Below are positions 1 to 7,964 of a DNA stretch of 64,000 bases, piece after piece (the stretch's first letter is position 1; each line of letters opens with the position of its first letter). A program made the translations under genes and the position numbers. The notes beneath the pieces were generated by a model, which was given only the letters and a program-made list of their open reading frames with translations, had not been told where the DNA came from and did no database searches. Origin of the DNA: Luteolibacter sp. Y139 (GTDB taxonomy: Bacteria > Verrucomicrobiota > Verrucomicrobiia > Verrucomicrobiales > Akkermansiaceae); assembly GCF_038066715.1 (NCBI RefSeq), contig NZ_JBBUKT010000018.1, positions 26,625-90,624 on the forward strand. Direction: 5' to 3'.

Positions 1-806
1 ATCGGGAAGTGCTCGGGATATACCGCATTCGATAGCACGATCCCGATGTATTCCTCAACGGCATCCGGTATTCCGTAGCCGAGGTTGGCAATCAGCTCGT
101 CCACTTCGCGGTTTCGCACGCTAGCTTCCTCCTCCCTGCGGGCACAATCGGCAGCATATCGGGATTCCTCCTGCGCGAGCATCGTCCTCCTCGCGCGCTC
201 CCTCTCCTCGTAGGCGGCTGCCTCGGCGAGTCTCCGTTGTTCGTTCTTGGTGTTGTCTGAGTGCCACCGAGCAAGCTCCTCTTCGTGCCTTTTGGCTGCC
301 GCTGCTTTGGCCTTCTCGTGCTGGCCCTTTGACAGGAACGAGAGCAGTCCGCGCGGGGCTGGCGGCTCCGCATATTCGGGTTTGGCAGAGTCAACGATTG
401 GAAGCGGAGGACGAGACGGGGTCAACAGGTCCTGCCGGTCGGACGGAGGGTGATCCGCCTCCACGCGAAGGGTGTTCAAGTCCACGAAGTCGTCCACCCC
501 AAGTGTGGCTTCCAAGATACCCTCCAGCTCCTCCTCCATGCCCGCCAACTTCAGGTTGCGGCATTCAACTTCCGCTGCCATTGACGCCTCGTGGAAGTCC
601 CGAGCTTCCTTCTCCAGCCGCTTCCTTTCCGCAGCGGAGGCCTTCTGAGCCCGAGCGTAGGCCTGCTGTTGCCGCTTCTCTGCCGCTTCGGCTTCGCGCA
701 CTGCCGCCGCATAGGCCCGCTGGGATGCCTTGCGCTGGCGCTCATTTTCCCGGGCGATCTGCTTCGCCGCCCTATGAATCCCTGTCAGAAAGCCTCTTCG
801 ACCCAT
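1..806 (-). CDS. Restriction-endonuclease-like protein, N-terminal part (runs off left edge)
   Basis: 268 codons are readable without a stop from an ATG, and the frame continues past the window edge. The protein opens with MGRRGF, then a charged Ala/Glu/Arg/Gln coiled coil (residues 10-100), a VDDFVDL segment (104-110), a proline-rich linker (118-153), a second coiled coil (160-232) and the start of a folded part. From memory, this N-terminal layout is typical of bacterial proteins annotated as restriction endonucleases with a C-terminal Mrr-like nuclease domain. That domain would lie outside the window, so the nuclease role is inferred. It fits a defence cargo gene of the mobile block. The coding frame is supported by uninterrupted length and coiled-coil periodicity. 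Confidence 0.72.
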   Translation of the reverse strand, partial: MGRRGFLTGIHRAAKQIARENERQRKASQRAYAAAVREAEAAEKRQQQAYARAQKASAAERKRLEKEARDFHEASMAAEVECRNLKLAGMEEELEGILEATLGVDDFVDLNTLRVEADHPPSDRQDLLTPSRPPLPIVDSAKPEYAEPPAPRGLLSFLSKGQHEKAKAAAAKRHEEELARWHSDNTKNEQRRLAEAAAYEERERARRTMLAQEESRYAADCARREEEASVRNREVDELIANLGYGIPDAVEEYIGIVLSNAVYPEHFP

Positions 807-930
807 ATTCTTGAATCTTGGTTGTAGCCGCTAGTTTATCTAACCACCGCGACTTATGGAAAGACGAACTTTTGTCGGTAGTCCGCCGTCTCACCTAATC
901 CCCCTCACTGCCAAATCTTGACGCCCGTGT

Positions 931-1320
931 TTGACTCTCGGGGTGACACCCCGCTCGTTGGAACTCCCGTTCCTCCTCTCCGTAATCCGGCGACAAGCCG
1001 ACCGTCCATGCTCGTTCAGCCGGAGCGAGACGGGCCTGGACGAGTTCGCGCGGATCACCCATCGAGTCGCTCGACTGGATCACTGGGAGCTGCGGAACGT
1101 TGCCTCGGAACTCGACCGACTGCTCGTCGAGGGCTTCTACTGTGAGCTTTGCAGGTGGAAAATCTGCCTCGTCGCGACCGTCTGGTATTCCGAGAAGCTT
1201 CCGCTCGTCGCTCGGGGCTTCCGCAGCTTGGTTCCTTCCCGCTCGCAGCTCCGGGCTGCCGGGCGAGACCTGGAGGCCGAAGTTGAAGCCGCTATTCACC
1301 TATACCGTCGCCTCGGATGA
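931..1320 (+). CDS. Hypothetical protein, first of an overlapping pair
   Basis: A 129-residue reading frame from a TTG start; the frame opens just upstream after a TGA, so the true start is uncertain. The C-terminal two thirds look coding (LDHWELRNVASELDRLL, then a Cys/Trp-rich stretch and a helical tail). Its stop overlaps the start of the next gene in an ATGA arrangement, which implies translational coupling. I do not recognise the family. The long opposite-strand frame over the same stretch is arginine- and proline-rich and looks like a shadow. Confidence 0.5.
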   Translation: MTLGVTPRSLELPFLLSVIRRQADRPCSFSRSETGLDEFARITHRVARLDHWELRNVASELDRLLVEGFYCELCRWKICLVATVWYSEKLPLVARGFRSLVPSRSQLRAAGRDLEAEVEAAIHLYRRLG

Positions 1321-1844
1321 CGCCAGGAGATCCGATTATTGTGATGTTCGGCAAACAGGAGGTACTCCGTTGCAGGCCCGGAGCTTTTCTCCAGAAGTTC
1401 GGCGAGCCCGTTCTCCCCTCCGGTCCGGCACTCGCCCGGCTCTTCGGGCGCTTCAGCTTCTTTGTCGATGGCTTCAACGACCGCCCAGAAGAAGTCTATG
1501 CAATCCCGGAGGTCCGGCGCTTCTACCGGACGCTGCTTCGTCGATGGCCCGCCTGGTTCTACTTCGCGGATCTCCGAACTGAGAGCCTGCTGATGATGAC
1601 CGCGTGCGTGATGGACGACTTCGATGCAGTCGCCCGTCACGGGCACTCACGGACGACGCTTGCACTGGAGCCGACCTTGCTCTTGAAGTTCATAAGCCGT
1701 GGATTCGAACCGATGAACCGGATGTTCGAGCGGGCGGGCGCAAGCGAGGAGGACATCTACCGGAGGACGGTCGAGATCTTCCGCTACTACGGGCTGCCGA
1801 GCGGAAGTGAGTCCTCGTCATGTGGTGATCGGTCTTCTGGGTGA
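1317..1844 (+). CDS. Hypothetical protein, second of an overlapping pair
   Basis: A 175-residue protein whose ATG overlaps the stop of the preceding gene. It has the composition of a small globular protein: hydrophobic and aromatic segments such as FGRFSFFVDGF and WPAWFYFADL, and a helical C-terminal half (SEEDIYRRTVEIFRYY). No signal peptide, membrane segment or recognisable catalytic motif is visible. Together with the preceding gene it may form a two-gene accessory module of the mobile block; the function is unknown. Confidence 0.6.
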   Translation: MTPGDPIIVMFGKQEVLRCRPGAFLQKFGEPVLPSGPALARLFGRFSFFVDGFNDRPEEVYAIPEVRRFYRTLLRRWPAWFYFADLRTESLLMMTACVMDDFDAVARHGHSRTTLALEPTLLLKFISRGFEPMNRMFERAGASEEDIYRRTVEIFRYYGLPSGSESSSCGDRSSG

Positions 1845-1899
1845 AAGCTTCTCCCATTGGGACCGCGCGGTCGCGCCGAACGAATCTGCTGCACCCAAT

Positions 1900-2643
1900 C
1901 TAGCTCTTGGCCTCTCGCTTCAAGGCGAACCCGGATGAGGGGTCGTCGATTGCAGAGAAGCACTCGCGCCCGTTCCATTGATGATGAACAGCGAGTATCC
2001 AAGCATTGGCGGCAGGCACCTCTTTGCGAACTGCGTTGAATGCGGCCCTTACCGCTTCCTCCTCGCCGAAGTATCCAAAAAGGCGATCACCAGGTAGGAG
2101 TAGCACGCCTGGCTCAAGTTTGGCGATTGAGGGCTTACCAAACTTTTTCTTCGCGGCATCGACGATTGAATGGTGCACCGTCTCCATCGCGTCGGTAAAA
2201 GATTCCCAAATATCCACCCCTCCTGGCCCATACATCCAGTCTCTTGCCTCCGCCGCGCTCCGCGGCTTTTGAGAGATCGGAACGTCGTAACGACCTTGGT
2301 TCCCTCCAACTTTTCGGTGAAGATCGTCTGACTGCTTCACGTGGGCGGGGGTGATGGAGCAGACCTCGATGGGAATATCGTGATTGCTGAAGTGGCCGAT
2401 TGCATCCGGGGGATCGTCGGGGTTGCTTAGGTGGCTGACGCCATTGAGTTGCCCGAGCTTTGATTGAAAGTGATGTATCCAGATCGAAAGAAACTGAAAG
2501 ACATTCACAGCCTCCTCCCATCCCTTCTGGTCCAGCGCCTTTCGGGCCTCCTCAATCAAGGCTGAGATGTCTGAGTTGGAGCCCCAATCGAATCGGCGAA
2601 TCACAGAAGCATTGTAGCGAAACCTCCGGCCGCCGTCCACCAC
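1900..2643 (-). CDS. Hypothetical protein
   Basis: A 247-residue protein beginning at a GTG. It has a helical N-terminal region (ISALIEEARKALDQKGWEEA), a middle part with WMYGPGGVDIWESF, and a C-terminal alpha/beta-like part ending in ILAVHHQWNGRECFSAIDD. It is divergent from the gene beginning near 2681, so both promoters must lie in the very short gap or inside the upstream codons. No family is recognised. The start could lie further in, for example at the GTG of SVIRRFDW. Confidence 0.6.
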   Translation of the reverse strand: MVDGGRRFRYNASVIRRFDWGSNSDISALIEEARKALDQKGWEEAVNVFQFLSIWIHHFQSKLGQLNGVSHLSNPDDPPDAIGHFSNHDIPIEVCSITPAHVKQSDDLHRKVGGNQGRYDVPISQKPRSAAEARDWMYGPGGVDIWESFTDAMETVHHSIVDAAKKKFGKPSIAKLEPGVLLLPGDRLFGYFGEEEAVRAAFNAVRKEVPAANAWILAVHHQWNGRECFSAIDDPSSGFALKREAKS

Positions 2644-2680
2644 CTACCGACGGTTACCTATCCACATGGAAGCGCACGTC

Positions 2681-3175
2681 ATGAACCGATCATCGAGATC
2701 CGAGGCCAGCGGCTTGGAGCTGGTGTTCGCGATCGCCGGAACCCCCGCCAAGCAGTGGGCGCTCGTGACGGCGTCGCTACCACGGATGACGGCCGACGAG
2801 GACCGACGTGCGAATGCAACCCTTCGTCAGGAACTTCGGACGGCTGGGCTCGACTACTGGTTGGTCTTCGCGGAATGGAAGGAGACCCCGGGAGACTGGA
2901 AGCGCTTCGCCTTCGTCGATGGCACGGGACACTCCGAATTCCAGGCCTTCGTTTGTTCGATTCTCAGGCGGCACCGACAGCCCGCCGCGCTCGTCGCCGC
3001 GGACGGGCAAGCGTCGGTCATCAATGGAAACGGTGCGGCAACCAAACTCGGGGCGCTCGACATCCAGTCGGCGGTCGCGGCCTACGGTCGCGCGCTTGGT
3101 GGAACCGGCAACCTGAAGCTGGTTCGTGCATTCGTTCCGGTCGGGTTGTTTGGGACGACCGTCAGGAGACGGTGA
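2681..3175 (+). CDS. Hypothetical protein
   Basis: A 164-residue protein. The ATG at 2681 is preferred over the in-frame ATG at 2666 because a GGAAG sits about eight bases upstream of it. The sequence (LELVFAIAGTPAKQWALVTASLP, WLVFAEWKETPGDWKRFAFVD) suggests an alpha/beta domain. There is no signal peptide or membrane segment. It converges with the SLOG-like gene downstream with almost no gap between the stops. Function unknown. Confidence 0.6.
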   Translation: MNRSSRSEASGLELVFAIAGTPAKQWALVTASLPRMTADEDRRANATLRQELRTAGLDYWLVFAEWKETPGDWKRFAFVDGTGHSEFQAFVCSILRRHRQPAALVAADGQASVINGNGAATKLGALDIQSAVAAYGRALGGTGNLKLVRAFVPVGLFGTTVRRR

Positions 3176-3176
3176 G

Positions 3177-3653
3177 CTACTTGTTGCCCAGAGTCGCGTC
3201 CATCAGGGCCTTGGTGAACGCGTAGGCGTTCGGCGACGTGCTTGCACGCGATCCCGCGACGTTCAGCACCATCGGGTCGTGCTTCTCCAGCCACGTCCGG
3301 ACTTCCGCAATCTGCGCTTCGGTCGGCTGGTCCAATCCAGCTGCAAAGACCGTGAGCACAGGCTTTTGCTTCTTCTCGGCGTGTGTGACCGTCAGCTTGG
3401 ATCCACGGGTAAGTTTCGATTCTCCGACGATCACGAGCGTCGCGTTCGAAGTTTCGACGTTCAGCTTAGTCCGTTCTGGGTATTGGTCTGTCTTTGTTTC
3501 GAGTAGCGCGTAGGAGGTCGGGATCGGGCCGTCCTCGGCCAACCGTCCCTTAGGACAGTAGCCACCGTGAAGCACTCTGTTAGCCATAGCCCAGTCGAGA
3601 GCTGCCCTGTCTGCGCCCGTTTGTCCGCCGCTGATAATTTTGCGAAGTGTCAT
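3177..3653 (-). CDS. Putative molybdenum-carrier-like / SLOG-family protein
   Basis: A 158-residue protein opening with KIISGGQTGADRAALDWA, the nucleotide-binding signature of the putative molybdenum carrier (MoCo carrier) branch of the SLOG/LOG Rossmann-like superfamily. The GYCPKGRLAEDGPIP segment follows, as is usual in the family, then a TLVIVG strand (about 94-99). Length is normal. Substrate and partner are not established for the family; related SLOG proteins bind nucleotide-type ligands. Its place inside a mobile block next to nuclease genes makes an accessory or defence-related role possible, but that is inference. Confidence 0.8.
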   Translation of the reverse strand: MTLRKIISGGQTGADRAALDWAMANRVLHGGYCPKGRLAEDGPIPTSYALLETKTDQYPERTKLNVETSNATLVIVGESKLTRGSKLTVTHAEKKQKPVLTVFAAGLDQPTEAQIAEVRTWLEKHDPMVLNVAGSRASTSPNAYAFTKALMDATLGNK

Positions 3654-3719
3654 TTTGGACGATCATTACAACATGGCTGTCAAATCGGCTACAAGTTCGA
3701 GCTGCCGCTGGCACGGGGC

Positions 3720-3826
3720 GGGCGAGGCTACGAAGAGGAGGGCCTCTTTCGTAGGCTGGAAGGCCCGGGAAGCCCCGTGGCGCGGGCGCTCCGTACAAGT
3801 TCTTCTGGGGTATATCAGGGGCGCAG
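3720..3826 (-). repeat. Palindromic element, copy A
   Basis: Read on the minus strand, this starts immediately after the stop of the HTH gene at 3829. It contains GAAGAACTTGTACGGAGC, then about 50 GC-rich bases, then a hairpin (3727-3755) with arms GCTACGAAGAGG and CCTCTTTCGTAGC. The same order of blocks recurs near 14593-14685 (copy B). It is not followed by a T run, so it is not a standard terminator. Confidence 0.6.
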
Positions 3827-3828
3827 GG

Positions 3829-4338
3829 CTACGGAGCAAGCCCCCCCGCAGGGGTGGTGGCGGCCTTCCGCGCCTTCGCAAAATATCGAGAAACCGTCCT
3901 CATGGTGATGCCCAGTTCTCTTGCGATGAAAGCTCGTTGATGCCCCTGGGATTTGAAGTCCACAACCGCAGCCAGTCGTTCACGCTCTTGAACCGCACGA
4001 ACCTGCATGGGGCTAACCAACTTTCGTCCCAACTTCGATCTAAACTCTGTCGCGGCTTCAGAGGTTTGAGTGTAGGTGTAGCCCAAATAGGTCGTACCCG
4101 CCCGCTTTAGCCGTCCGTAACCAACAGCACGGTGAAATGCCACCGACATCAGTGAAGGTCTGAACTTACGTCCACCACGCATCTCCCAGCAATGTCGCGC
4201 CTCTGCCGGGGTCCTTGGGGTCGAAAAGAAGCCTTCGGCAAGCAGCACGTACAATGCGGTCGCGGCACTAGCGTTTTCGTTGTTCAAAGAGGGACTGACG
4301 ATGGTCGTGCTATTTGTCGGGGCTGGCGCTTGGTTCAT
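3829..4338 (-). CDS. HTH-domain protein
   Basis: A 169-residue cytoplasmic protein with no membrane segment. The C-terminal 35 residues form a resolvase-type helix-turn-helix (AFIARELGITMRTVSRYF) followed by a KARKAA basic tail. The nearby DUF2637 gene upstream ends in a very similar HTH plus KASKAA, so the two may recognise related DNA sites. The N-terminal two thirds (WEMRGGRKFRPSLMSVAFHRAVGYGRL) are not recognised. It probably lies in one transcription unit with the DUF2637 gene (about 70 bp gap). DNA binding is inferred from the HTH only. Confidence 0.65.
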   Translation of the reverse strand: MNQAPAPTNSTTIVSPSLNNENASAATALYVLLAEGFFSTPRTPAEARHCWEMRGGRKFRPSLMSVAFHRAVGYGRLKRAGTTYLGYTYTQTSEAATEFRSKLGRKLVSPMQVRAVQERERLAAVVDFKSQGHQRAFIARELGITMRTVSRYFAKARKAATTPAGGLAP

Positions 4339-4407
4339 TGGCCCTCATTTTACGCACAAGTGTCAATGGGTCGCGGCGTTGAGTTGCGAGCTTCTAAACA
4401 GGCACGT

Positions 4408-5055
4408 TCAGGCCGCTTTCGAGGCCTTCCCGAGCCACCGGGAAACCGTGGCCGCCGACACGCCAAGCTGTCGAGCTACAGCAGCCTGCGAGAGGCCTTC
4501 CTTTGCCAGCTCCAGGGCCTTCGCCCGCTTTGTCCCGGCCTCGGTATTCGAGGCCACGGGAAGGGCCTTCGGAGCCAAAGGAAGCACCTTCGACTGTGGC
4601 TGGCGCTTGGCTGGAGCTGCCGGTGGCTCCGGGCCGAGCTGGCGAAGGAGCGACTCGAACGCCAAAAACAACAGGATCGGAGGAGCCGCCGCTATGGCGG
4701 ACGGAACCAGCCCCTTCTCGGCGTGGGCGACGTTGAAACAGACCGAGCAGAGGCTGATCGCAACCACCAACGAGAAATGCCAACGGCGATCTCGCTCGGC
4801 ACCGACCGCCGACGCCCGGAACGCACTCAACGAAAATATGATCGCAGCTCCGTCAACCAGGATCGGGAAGAGCCACGCAGACTGCGGTGGCAACGCACCG
4901 GTGCGGACGGCGAGATCTCGAAGCGCCCCAAACGACAACGCGAATGACGCAATGCCAAGCAACGCAACCAGAATCGCGGTGAGGCGACCGACAATATCGA
5001 CCGTTCGAAGTTTGGACGGGACAGCTGCGGGCGTGGTTTCCAGTGAGTCTCTCAT
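4408..5055 (-). CDS. DUF2637-family membrane protein with C-terminal HTH
   Basis: A 215-residue protein with four membrane segments: about 23-46, 62-82, 92-112 and 118-140. The second contains the SAWLFPILVDGAAIIFS signature that I associate with DUF2637, a family known mainly from actinobacterial plasmids and integrative elements. A Pro/Lys-rich linker leads to a C-terminal HTH (SQAAVARQLGVSAATVSRWL). A membrane-anchored DNA-binding protein is therefore suggested, for example for element maintenance. It follows the polymerase gene on the same strand after about 100 bp. Confidence 0.78.
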   Translation of the reverse strand: MRDSLETTPAAVPSKLRTVDIVGRLTAILVALLGIASFALSFGALRDLAVRTGALPPQSAWLFPILVDGAAIIFSLSAFRASAVGAERDRRWHFSLVVAISLCSVCFNVAHAEKGLVPSAIAAAPPILLFLAFESLLRQLGPEPPAAPAKRQPQSKVLPLAPKALPVASNTEAGTKRAKALELAKEGLSQAAVARQLGVSAATVSRWLGKASKAA

Positions 5056-5065
5056 CTACCCACGA

Positions 5066-5140
5066 GTAAATCATGGGGTACAAGCCCCTTGGGGCACCAC
5101 CGGGCAGAGTAGCTAAGCCGACAGGGAACTCCCCTGCCGG
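5066..5140 (-). terminator. Inverted repeats between the polymerase and DUF2637 genes
   Basis: Two GC-rich inverted repeats lie in the gap: GCCGACAGGG/CCCCTGCCGGC (5110-5135) and the perfect GCCCCTTGGGGC (around 5089-5100). Neither is followed by a T run on the minus strand. They could be an attenuator, a binding site or a weak terminator after the polymerase gene. Confidence 0.3.
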
Positions 5141-5156
5141 CCCAGTAATAGGACGT

Positions 5157-7805
5157 TCAAGCAGACTGTTCGAGCGCCTTCCAAAGCGTAAGCTGTCGCG
5201 GATCGGCACCAGCAAGTTGCGCGTGAAGGTCATTGTCGAACTCGAACGGGTCTTTGCCCGCCACCATCAGTTCATCGGGATCGAAGGTCGGGAACCTCGA
5301 CTTTAGCTTTGCGATGGCGGCCTTAACCTCGGACGTTGGCCGAAGGCACCCTTCGATGATCTGCTTGCGCACGGCGTTCTCGACGTCCGCAACGCTGGTC
5401 TTGAAGCCGAGTTCGGTTAGGACTGCTGCAAGCTTGCCGTTGGAAAGAACACGATCCATGCCCAGCCGGCTGCGCACGTAGCCGCGGAGGAACATCCGCT
5501 TCAGAACTTCCGCGCCAGACTTCCCGGACGTCGGCTTGGAAAGGCCGACTGCCCGGCTGACCGCCAGGTAGCTCTGGAAATCCGCGAGGTCCTGTTCGGT
5601 CTTCAGGAAAGTGCCGCGGGACTTGCAGAAGTTGGACCATTCCTTGCGCAGGAGCTGGTAGGCTTCCGAGGATGGCAACGGGACGGTTGAGAAAAACAGG
5701 TGGTCCCTTCCAATGATCGGCCGGGAGCCGGAAACACCCGACGGCCAGCGCTTCCAGTCGAAGTCCATGCGGGTAGTGATGAACTGGAGCTTCATGTTGA
5801 AGTCTTTCATGCCCTGCGCTTCGTAGATCTCGCGCAGCGGTCGCCCGCGGACGACCTTGTCTCCTGGTTCATCCGGATCCCGGTCGATGAACTTCTCCAC
5901 GATGAACTGGTTCGGGTCGCTGGCATCGCGAGGCACCGAGATTCCGGCCTTTGCGAGAAGGACACCCGCGATCTCTTCGGACTCCCCCTCCTGAAGGGTA
6001 GCTTGGCCGCGGGTCCGCCAAGCCAGAACCTGTCGCACCTGGTGCTTGAGCTTCAGGATCGCCTTACAGCCCGGTTCAAAGCGACGGCGGAACTCCAGGA
6101 GGAACGTACAGAGCGGTCCTTCAGTTGCAGCCAGTACTACCTCGGGCGGCGCGTTGGTGATGAACCCATCGGTGGTGGCCGACACCACATGATACTCGCC
6201 CGGAATCGCGCTCAGAATCTCGGTCAACGCCGCGCGAATCAGGCCGGTGACGTGGTTCGCCATGAACGGATTGGTGATTCTCGACGGTGGGATCTCGTTC
6301 ATCGTCGCCGACCGGGTGTTGAACACCCGGCGACCACGCAGCCCCTGCGATAGCTTCCCGTAGGCGGAGTTCCCGATGGTCTTGATCATCTTCTCGGGTG
6401 CCGAATCCGGACCAAGCTCCTTTTCAAGAGCCGTCCGGCGTTCGGTCACCAACTCCGAGAGAAGTGCGAACGGCCGGCCATCCTTCATCGGAATGATGTA
6501 GGCGATGTCGTTGATGATCCGCATCCGCGCCCCGAGCCGGAGTGCCAGTTCGATTTCGGGAGCGGTTGCGAACGACTCCCCCTGGAGCGGGAAGATCAGC
6601 GAGTTCTCGGCGCGGCAAGGCAGGCACGGAAAGCGCGTGTCCTCCGGGAACGAGAAGCGCACGAGAGCAGCGCCATAGGTGTCAGGACCGAACTCGTGGA
6701 GCGACCGGGGTTTTCGAATGTTCTCCCAATCTGGCACCCCAAGTGTGCTGAGGGCCGTGACGTATGCACCGACCAGGTCCCAGTCATACCAGTCGTCTTC
6801 CGAGGTCGCACCGAAGAAGTAGGTCTCGTTGCGGCCACCGTGAAATGCGCTGCACGCGTCGTCCTCGAACGATTGACGTTCCTGGCGCAGGCGTTCCTGC
6901 TTCTTGCCCATCTCATCCTTGAACGTCTCAAGGCCCAATACATCGAGGCGATCAATTCTGTTCTTCTCCCACAGAGTCAGGACGAGGTTGGTCGCGATAC
7001 TACCCAGTGTGATCGGTGGACTTTCGGTTCCCAGAAGGTCGTTGGCGATCGAGGTCGCGAAGATCAGCCACTTGGCCGCGATCCGTGCGTCGGCCAGACC
7101 ATACTCGCGAAACAGTTCCGGATCTTCCTCGGAGAACTTTCGCATGTTCTCGATGGCTCCATCCGGTATCTCGACCTTCCTGTCGCCAAGCATGGCCCCC
7201 AGCGCTTCAAGCTTGCGCTCATCCGGAGCGAGCAACGTCGTGTCAAATAGGCTGAGTTCGATCTCCCGCTTGTTGTTGTTCCGGTCCCAGAAGTAGAAGC
7301 AAAAGGGTTCCTGAACGGTCGCGTAGGTCTTCCGGATGCCGTCGAAAACCGTCTTCAGGGCGTCGAAGTTCCGCAGGGCAGTGAGGTCCGCAAGGCTCCA
7401 GTGAATTGCGAGATGGACCTTCTCCGGCCAGATGCGGAAAGTCCGATTCTGCATTCCGTTGGAGAGGACGTCCTTGATGAGGTCTTCGAGGGTCATGCGC
7501 TCGCCGGGCTGCATCAGTCGGAACCAATCGTAGCTACCACCCGGCGCTATCACGTGCGCTTGGTAGGAGACCACGTCGTTCTTGCGAGGAACCACCGTCT
7601 TCTTCTCTGGCGTCTTCCGGCTCTTGACTGGCTCCTTGGACAAGCGGAGGTTCTTGAGTGCAGCCTTCTTTTCGGCCTGCCAACCGAGCTTCCCGCGTTC
7701 TCGCTTGGACAGTCCAACTTCAAGCGCGGCGGCGACGTATTCCGAGTCCAAGCCGATGATCACGGTATTCGATTGGGCATAGAGCGGGGTCAATTGAAGT
7801 TCCAT
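5157..7805 (-). CDS. Family B DNA polymerase, primer-independent (piPolB)-like
   Basis: An 882-residue polymerase. The 3'-5' exonuclease motifs are present: ExoI GLDSEY (D20, E22), ExoII region HWSLAD (135-140) and ExoIII YGLAD (Y235, D239). The polymerase motifs are A, DLVGAY (D343-Y348); B, KTIGNSAYG (K475-G483, matching Kx3NSxYG); and C, TTDG (544-547) in place of the usual DTDS. An RTRG at 597-600 lies where other PolBs have KxY. As I recall, TTDG and a KTRG-type motif mark piPolBs, which replicate DNA without a separate primer and define pipolin elements; this is from memory. Length also fits. A family B enzyme is nearly certain; the piPolB subclass is likely. It is transcribed away from the unknown gene at 7965. 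Confidence 0.85.
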   Translation of the reverse strand: MELQLTPLYAQSNTVIIGLDSEYVAAALEVGLSKRERGKLGWQAEKKAALKNLRLSKEPVKSRKTPEKKTVVPRKNDVVSYQAHVIAPGGSYDWFRLMQPGERMTLEDLIKDVLSNGMQNRTFRIWPEKVHLAIHWSLADLTALRNFDALKTVFDGIRKTYATVQEPFCFYFWDRNNNKREIELSLFDTTLLAPDERKLEALGAMLGDRKVEIPDGAIENMRKFSEEDPELFREYGLADARIAAKWLIFATSIANDLLGTESPPITLGSIATNLVLTLWEKNRIDRLDVLGLETFKDEMGKKQERLRQERQSFEDDACSAFHGGRNETYFFGATSEDDWYDWDLVGAYVTALSTLGVPDWENIRKPRSLHEFGPDTYGAALVRFSFPEDTRFPCLPCRAENSLIFPLQGESFATAPEIELALRLGARMRIINDIAYIIPMKDGRPFALLSELVTERRTALEKELGPDSAPEKMIKTIGNSAYGKLSQGLRGRRVFNTRSATMNEIPPSRITNPFMANHVTGLIRAALTEILSAIPGEYHVVSATTDGFITNAPPEVVLAATEGPLCTFLLEFRRRFEPGCKAILKLKHQVRQVLAWRTRGQATLQEGESEEIAGVLLAKAGISVPRDASDPNQFIVEKFIDRDPDEPGDKVVRGRPLREIYEAQGMKDFNMKLQFITTRMDFDWKRWPSGVSGSRPIIGRDHLFFSTVPLPSSEAYQLLRKEWSNFCKSRGTFLKTEQDLADFQSYLAVSRAVGLSKPTSGKSGAEVLKRMFLRGYVRSRLGMDRVLSNGKLAAVLTELGFKTSVADVENAVRKQIIEGCLRPTSEVKAAIAKLKSRFPTFDPDELMVAGKDPFEFDNDLHAQLAGADPRQLTLWKALEQSA

Positions 7806-7925
7806 AGGCCGCCATCGTGCCGGAGCACCGATAAGTGGTCTGCTGGGCCATCCTCAGGGGTAAGCGGGCATTCCACACGTTGCCCTGTTAGAGGCCACTA
7901 CAACGTACTCACGCGGGCCGCCAAT

Positions 7926-7954
7926 TTGCTTCAAGCTTGACAGCTTGTTATGAT
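7926..7954 (+). promoter_or_regulatory. Candidate sigma-70 promoter overlapping the start region of the 583-residue protein
   Basis: TTGCTT and TATGAT are separated by 17 bases. The -10 box covers the most upstream ATG of the downstream frame (7950), so that ATG can hardly be the start. The next ATG, at 7965, would give a nearly leaderless mRNA. AAGCT-TGAC-AGCTT inside the spacer is a small inverted repeat that could be an operator. Confidence 0.4.
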
Positions 7955-7964
7955 GGGCGGCAGA

